This document shows positions 60,101 through 64,000 of a stretch of 64,000 nucleotides of DNA, piece after piece. Below the pieces are notes generated by a model. It did not search any database and was not told the DNA's origin. It worked only from the letters and a program-made list of their open reading frames with translations. Made by a program: the position numbers and the translations under genes. The stretch covers positions 220,405,045 to 220,469,044 of the forward strand of contig NC_135785.1 in the NCBI RefSeq assembly GCF_051106095.1, in the 5' to 3' direction. Origin of the DNA: Pogona vitticeps (Eukaryota; Chordata; Lepidosauria; Squamata; Agamidae). Positions within the stretch are counted from its first letter, which is position 1; every line of letters starts with the position of its first letter.

Positions 60101-62116
60101 TGGGATGAGCTTTTGCCTTTTGCTTTGTTTGCTTACCGTAGCTCAGCTCATTCTTCACTAGGTGGCTTTTCTCCAAGTGAGGTGGTGTTTGGAAGAAATC
60201 TACAAGGACCATTGGACTTCCTGAAATCCGATTGGGAAGGTGTGGTTAAAAGTAGTACTGTGCCAGTTGCTGATTTTGTTAGAAAACTTCAAGAGAAACT
60301 CTTGGCTGTCCAGGAGTTAGCCAGAGACAATTTGTTGGACGCTCAAGCAAGTCAGAAGTTCTTCCACGACAAGAGATCCAGACACAGGGAATTTTCTGTG
60401 GGTGATTTGGTACTTGTTCTGAACCCACTCAGACCTTCTAAGCTAGAAGTTGTCTGGGAAGGTCCAGGTGAAATTGTTCAAAAATTGGGAAATGTCAATT
60501 ATCTTGTCAAAATGTTGGATTCTAATAAGAAACCTGTTCTTTACCATGTCAATAGTTTGAAACTGTACAAAGATAGATCTGCAATGGTTTTTCAATGTCA
60601 TGCTGAATATTTTCATGCTGCAAATGAACCTATTGATATGTTATCTGAATTGCAAGATGCAGGTACATGGTCTGATAATCTTGTTTTAACAGGTACCGTT
60701 GATCAGAAAGAAAGGTTGTTTCAAATTTTAGAACAATACCAAGATGTGTTTTCAGATAAACCAGGTTACACCAAATTGATCAGTCATGTGATAACTACTG
60801 AGAACAATGCCCAGCCCATACGGTCTAGCCCATATAGAGCAATTGGTAATCATGCTATCCAAATTGAACAAGAGATACAAAAGATGTTATCTTTGGGGGT
60901 GATTGAACCGTCATTCTCCCCTTGGGCTTCTCCGGTGGTTCTGGTGCCAAAACGTAATGCTTTGGGTGAAATTCTCGAGGAAGTAAGATTTTGTGTTGAT
61001 TACAGAAAGTTAAACAGTGTTACTGTTCCAGATCCATACCCATTGCCTAGAATGGATGATTTAATTGAACATCTTTCAAAGGCTAAGTTTATCAGCATTC
61101 TCGATCTAAAGAATGCTTATTGGCAGCTTGATTTAGCTGAAGATTCACGAGATAAGACCGCTTTCATCACGCACGTGGGAACTTTCCGTTTCCGCAGATT
61201 GCCATTTGGTTTGAAGAATGCCGGTGCGTCATTTCAAAGGATGATAGACAAACTTTTACAAGGTTTACCTTTTGCAAGTGCTTATCTTGATGATGTTGCC
61301 ATTTTCAGTTCTGATTTTGATTCTCACATGTCTCACATTGAAACTGTTTTGTCCAGACTTCAACAAGCAGGACTGACAGTCAAAGCCAGCAAGTGTCAAT
61401 GGATGCAAGGAAAAGTCATGTACTTAGGTCATTTGATTGGGCAAGGAGAAATTCAGACTTTGCAAGCTAAAGTACAATCTATTAATGATTGGCCTATTCC
61501 AAAAACTAAGAAACAGGTACGCTCGTTTTTGGGCCTAGGTGGCTACTACAGAAAATTCATTCCTGATTTCAGTCATTTGGCTTCACCTCTGACAGAGCTC
61601 ACTAGGAAGAGACAGCCTGTCAAGGTAAAGTGGACACCAGAGTGTCAAGGTGCCTTTGAAGCTTTAAAAGCTAAGATTATGGATGCACCTATACTGAAAT
61701 CCCCTGATTTTGACAAACCATTCATTTTACAAACAGATGCTTCTGAATTAGGACTGGGAGCCGTTTTGTTACAGCAAGGAGAAGATGGGAACCTTTACCC
61801 TATCTCATACTTCTCTAGAAAACTCTTGGATAGAGAGAGAAGTTACGCAGTACCTGAAAAAGAAGCTCTTTCTATATTTTGGTCTCTCAATTTACTTAGA
61901 CCTTACCTATGGGGTCGTAAGTTTACACTCCAAACAGATCACAGAGCTTTAGTTTGGTTACAGAAGATGAAATCTCACAACCAAAAATTGTTGAGATGGA
62001 GTCTAGCATTGCAAGATTTTGATTTTGAAGTTCAACACATTCCTGGAAAATTGAATGTAGTGGCAGATGGTCTTTCTAGAATGTACTGTGAAGATTCTTA
62101 TGAACCTGAACGTTGA
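57104..62116 (+). CDS. Gypsy gag-pol polyprotein, single frame
   Basis: One open frame of 1,670 codons from the first in-frame ATG (57,104); the open stretch extends 96 bases further upstream without an ATG. Parts in order: a gag region with a Cys-Cys-His-Cys zinc knuckle (about 58,388-58,426), an aspartic protease (about 58,860-59,110), integrase with its zinc-binding part (about 59,540-59,690), catalytic core (about 59,740-60,060) and C-terminal part (to about 60,580), then reverse transcriptase (about 60,880-61,450) and RNase H (about 61,700-62,090). Gag and pol share one frame with no frameshift site, as in some gypsy families. It looks whole. Cellular domestication is unlikely, given intact LTRs and target duplication. 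Confidence 0.92.
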   Translation: MEQHLAGEEFLELPGELFVTQRKVKIGSASAKLPLVSTDTKPWHQELLEALEHDVLTPSGAKQRITYDSSQLRRELQKGNIMAKLPAQDIQDLLRSDSDRTWTKLQQMDQAEEMAGASTPVGRGVPGRGISDGTAGAAAAAAAGAEGPDPNKSLSPVDKLTMMFADFVACHTQTIRNQSIADELLKQYREAKVERLVNELKEKEEFKNSIASVDRSNLPYYHDGDDILSFLSIFEQACRDLKIPEAWHLKLLRTQCSGQLANLVAKLSDEDPDWPTFKEVVKRKFGFTSEILRQNFRKLKKQPNECYSALADKIEHLGDQWLSSLGASTFEDLRTVLYMEHFLNLVPSEIRSTLLERGYKDLQTLALKTDEILSFKTHEPAVRPKTAPVAPKRQSQPEFRKPFPQEPRQSSFEQRRSLAPSQSKTPLKCFECGGSHLRRDCPRLNVPASQVKEPARKTPVPAPRRSKAGTPKMAYVGSVPAGTQQVPAASNAVSVPHQSSIVPSQSQEGVNLTVTPSQASGMQAAVNQYVPRVLDLQIASISSEIVKETASGERFSVMDPDCIVPTAQRDWATRTFSEVVFLHTPGGDMALSAFRDSGADISSISKRFLDPTLILNNLRCPVKTYGSIETDQRFIPLAYVKISYKSWSGAKHILTHEGKPDFLLGNDLAFLDHMQSQNATSMSVVTRSQSREMHDPEREQESTEDSSDGDLTQQQPLVTEPDNAATTETKMEEVIPKGSEDFRLKQLNDPSLASLRSQADNYAERPAHQQVSFLWGGNGLLYREYFPKSNLDAQPVQQLVVPTEYRLRILEMAHDHPSSGHQGIQKTLKRISQHFYWPGISKTVKDYVSSCDYCQRTGHQTDKVKAEMQIMEIPDQVFQCLQMDVLGPFIPTKSKKKYIISFICSASRWIEAYAISNLTATTIARIIVDLCSRIGVPSKIICDQAGAFTSELMRKICEISGITISFSTAHHPQSHGMVERGQQTLLRMIKTLTQEYGNIWDELLPFALFAYRSSAHSSLGGFSPSEVVFGRNLQGPLDFLKSDWEGVVKSSTVPVADFVRKLQEKLLAVQELARDNLLDAQASQKFFHDKRSRHREFSVGDLVLVLNPLRPSKLEVVWEGPGEIVQKLGNVNYLVKMLDSNKKPVLYHVNSLKLYKDRSAMVFQCHAEYFHAANEPIDMLSELQDAGTWSDNLVLTGTVDQKERLFQILEQYQDVFSDKPGYTKLISHVITTENNAQPIRSSPYRAIGNHAIQIEQEIQKMLSLGVIEPSFSPWASPVVLVPKRNALGEILEEVRFCVDYRKLNSVTVPDPYPLPRMDDLIEHLSKAKFISILDLKNAYWQLDLAEDSRDKTAFITHVGTFRFRRLPFGLKNAGASFQRMIDKLLQGLPFASAYLDDVAIFSSDFDSHMSHIETVLSRLQQAGLTVKASKCQWMQGKVMYLGHLIGQGEIQTLQAKVQSINDWPIPKTKKQVRSFLGLGGYYRKFIPDFSHLASPLTELTRKRQPVKVKWTPECQGAFEALKAKIMDAPILKSPDFDKPFILQTDASELGLGAVLLQQGEDGNLYPISYFSRKLLDRERSYAVPEKEALSIFWSLNLLRPYLWGRKFTLQTDHRALVWLQKMKSHNQKLLRWSLALQDFDFEVQHIPGKLNVVADGLSRMYCEDSYEPER

Positions 62117-62276
62117 AACGATGTATTCAACAGTGTGCTATGTTTCAGTATTGTAATAGTTAATCTGTAGTTGAATTTTGAGATGTAACCAGTTAATTAC
62201 TTTGAATTACTTTTTAGTTACTTTTGCTTGATTTCTTAAAATTAGATCAGATTAACTGCTCTGAATTTTAACGATA

Positions 62277-62289
62277 ATCAGGGGGGGCA
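62277..62289 (+). promoter_or_regulatory. Polypurine tract
   Basis: A G-rich run (aatcagggggggca region) immediately precedes the 3' LTR, the expected plus-strand priming site of an LTR element. About 150 bases of AT-rich untranslated sequence separate it from the end of the polyprotein. Confidence 0.7.
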
Positions 62290-63165
62290 TGTGATGATTT
62301 GTGTTTTTATGTGTATTAGAATGGGATATGTAGTCCTAAGATTGTCCCAATAGCATCCATTTTGATTTAAAGTCTGTTCTGTAGTAGGAAAGTTTTACAT
62401 GCTGTTTCAGAGAAGCTTCGCTCTCTGGTTATCTCGTTGCTAAGCTGAGTAGAGAGCAGAGACTTTCGTAGTCAAAATAATTCTGCCACAAAGAATGATA
62501 ACAACTGAAGATCCATGAGAAAGTTAGGCGGGACAACATGACCCAGGAGGCATTCTGGGAAGAAGAAGAGTGAGGAGAGAAAAAAAAGATGGAGTTTGCC
62601 TGAGAAAGGGGCAGACACGTGCTTTTCCCTAAATGGACTATTTTTCCTACCATGGACTGGTTTTCATCTAGCATCAGCCTTTGAAGACCCAAGACACGTG
62701 AGATGGACTATGTTATCCTTTATATTAGTTAGCATAGTTTCATTTCTTTATTTTTTCAGCTGGAGTGGGGGGAGTGGAGTGTTCCGTTGGTCTTGAATGA
62801 AAATGTACCTACTAAACTATTTTACTATCAACTGAAATCTTTTCTAAAGCAAATCTTTTCAATAAAGCAGTAATGTTTGAAACTGCAGGTGTTAGTTCTT
62901 GCACAGACGGGCTGAATGTCTAATTGGCCACGTGTGTTTGCTACCCTAAGTTATAGAGCCAGATTGTTCTGAGTATAGCTCAAGGATGTGTCTGTGTGTG
63001 TTGCTTTCTTACTAAGGAGATTGGCTTCTGAGGAAGAAAATTTAGACAGAACCCGGCTGAGTTCCAAGTGGCTCTGCTCAGCAGTTAGAGGTTTGTCTGG
63101 TTTTCGTACTCGTCCCAATTTCCGGCACCCCCATAAATCTTCTTGGAGATAAGGGGCTGCTTACA
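62290..63165 (+). repeat. 3' LTR of the gypsy element
   Basis: The 876-bp LTR matches the 5' LTR except for nine extra bases near its start. It ends CTTACA and is followed by the atcac duplication. Open frames of 87 and 66 codons recur identically in both LTRs and are not genes. Confidence 0.93.
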
Positions 63166-63170
63166 ATCAC

Positions 63171-64000
63171 TTCCTTGGTTTGTCAGTGCCAGATCAAATT
63201 TTATTATGGTATATCAAAATGTGTTATTTTTGTTTATTTTTAATCTAATATCTAAAGCTTTACATTTCCTTATGCTATCTCACAGGTTATTTTAATACTT
63301 AGTCCCACAGATCTTTGCAATCTGTTATTTTCTTAATTTTTAAAAATAATTGGGTGTCATCTGTAAACATGACCACCTAATTACTCATGTCTAATTCAGT
63401 GCTATTTATGAACAAGGTAAAAAGACCGGCCCCAGTTCAGCCTCTAGAACAGGGGTCTCGAACATGCGGCCCGGGGGCCATTTGCAGCCCCCCAGATGAT
63501 AGTTTGTGGCCCTTGCCTTGCCTGCCCCCCCCCAAAGCACCCACACATCCTCTGCTGTCAAGCGTTAAAAAAAAAGCCTTGCCTCGCTCGCCGGCTCTCT
63601 CCCAAGACAGCACCTCTTGCACCCTCCATCCAGAACTGCAGCCTGCCAGCCAGCCCACCTGTCTGTCGGCTAAGGAAACTCCTGGTCGGCCTCCTCGGGC
63701 TCTTGCTCCACTTGGCGGAAAATCTGATGCAGCCCAGCCTCACCCAGACTCTGTCTCTAGCGGCCCCCAGGTAAATTGAGTTTAAAACCCCTGCTCTAGA
63801 AGGAGCAGCATTAGCATCTCTCCAGTGCAAGAATTAATCATTTATTGCTACTCTCTGCTTCTTCGTGTTTACCTTCCTCTCCATAAGAGGACTACTTTTA
63901 TCCCAAAACTGCTCAGTTTGCCCAATATTCTCTTGTGGAGCCCCACTGGCAAAGTAGGAATAATGTTACTGGCACTGGCAAATTGGCACTAATTAGAGAT
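63171..64000. other. MAEL intron 3, part after the gypsy element
   Basis: No exon is seen before the end of the window. The hAT miniature element at 63,450-63,793 is the only recognised content. Confidence 0.6.
63450..63793. mobile_element. hAT-type miniature transposon
   Basis: The ends caggggtctcgaac and (complement) caggggttttaaac are inverted repeats. A perfect 8-bp duplication, ctctagaa, flanks the copy (63,442-63,449 and 63,794-63,801), as in hAT elements. The interior is GC-rich (gcggcccgggggccatttgc) and non-coding. Perfect target duplication suggests moderate age at most. Confidence 0.88.

Larger units (their letters stand above)
55795..63165 (+). mobile_element. Ty3/gypsy LTR retrotransposon, Gmr1-like, looks whole
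   Basis: The 7.37-kb element has two LTRs and is flanked by a 5-bp duplication (atcac at 55,790-55,794 and 63,166-63,170). It has a primer binding site right after the 5' LTR, one long open frame, and a purine tract before the 3' LTR. I see no break in its frame. Integrase is encoded before reverse transcriptase, the order known from the Gmr1-like group of deuterostome Ty3/gypsy elements. No envelope gene is present. The LTRs look the same except for a 9-bp length difference, so the insertion is young. It sits in MAEL intron 3 in the same orientation as the gene. Confidence 0.93.

Noticed and set aside
57104-62116. Domesticated gag-pol host gene
   Set aside because: The frame sits between matching LTRs with a target duplication, primer site and purine tract, so it is simply a young element.

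Overview
The window looks like nuclear DNA of a squamate reptile (lizard or snake). The evidence is a BovB (RTE) LINE, many L2-type LINE tails, tRNA-derived SINEs of squamate type, swarms of TA-flanked and hAT-type miniature DNA transposons, and two vertebrate genes in the order also known from human chromosome 1q24 (ILDR2 next to MAEL). The species cannot be read from the sequence. Coding sequence is under 2 percent of the window; almost everything else that can be recognised is transposon-derived.

Layout. Positions 1-35,500 are the 5' half of ILDR2 on the minus strand. Coding exon 1 is at 35,455-35,500, exon 2 at 22,115-22,447 and exon 3 at 20,580-20,699; later exons must lie beyond position 1. 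The introns carry BovB, L2 fragments, SINEs, six copies of one Tigger-like miniature family (8,667-26,833), a hAT miniature element, and an unassigned LINE with an L2 copy inside it. Positions 35,500-50,480 are intergenic and hold an L2 copy, a GC-rich foldback and a class I endogenous retrovirus (43,168-49,499). MAEL starts at 50,697 on the plus strand, with exons at 50,697-50,828, 51,823-51,906 and 55,036-55,129. Its third intron holds a whole-looking Ty3/gypsy element (55,795-63,165) and a hAT miniature element (63,450-63,793); the rest of the gene is beyond the window.

How it fits together. ILDR2 encodes a tricellular-junction membrane protein of the angulin family. MAEL encodes a germline factor of piRNA-guided transposon silencing. 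They point away from each other but are 15 kb apart. The most notable items are: the Ty3/gypsy element, whose integrase precedes reverse transcriptase (Gmr1-type order), sitting recently and in sense orientation inside a transposon-silencing gene; the retrovirus whose two LTRs look identical although its interior is decayed; and a miniature transposon in ILDR2 intron 1 whose interior is a chain of at least five back-to-back GC-rich hairpins. No operon, CRISPR array or other cellular gene was seen. All comparisons were done by eye and family names are from memory.
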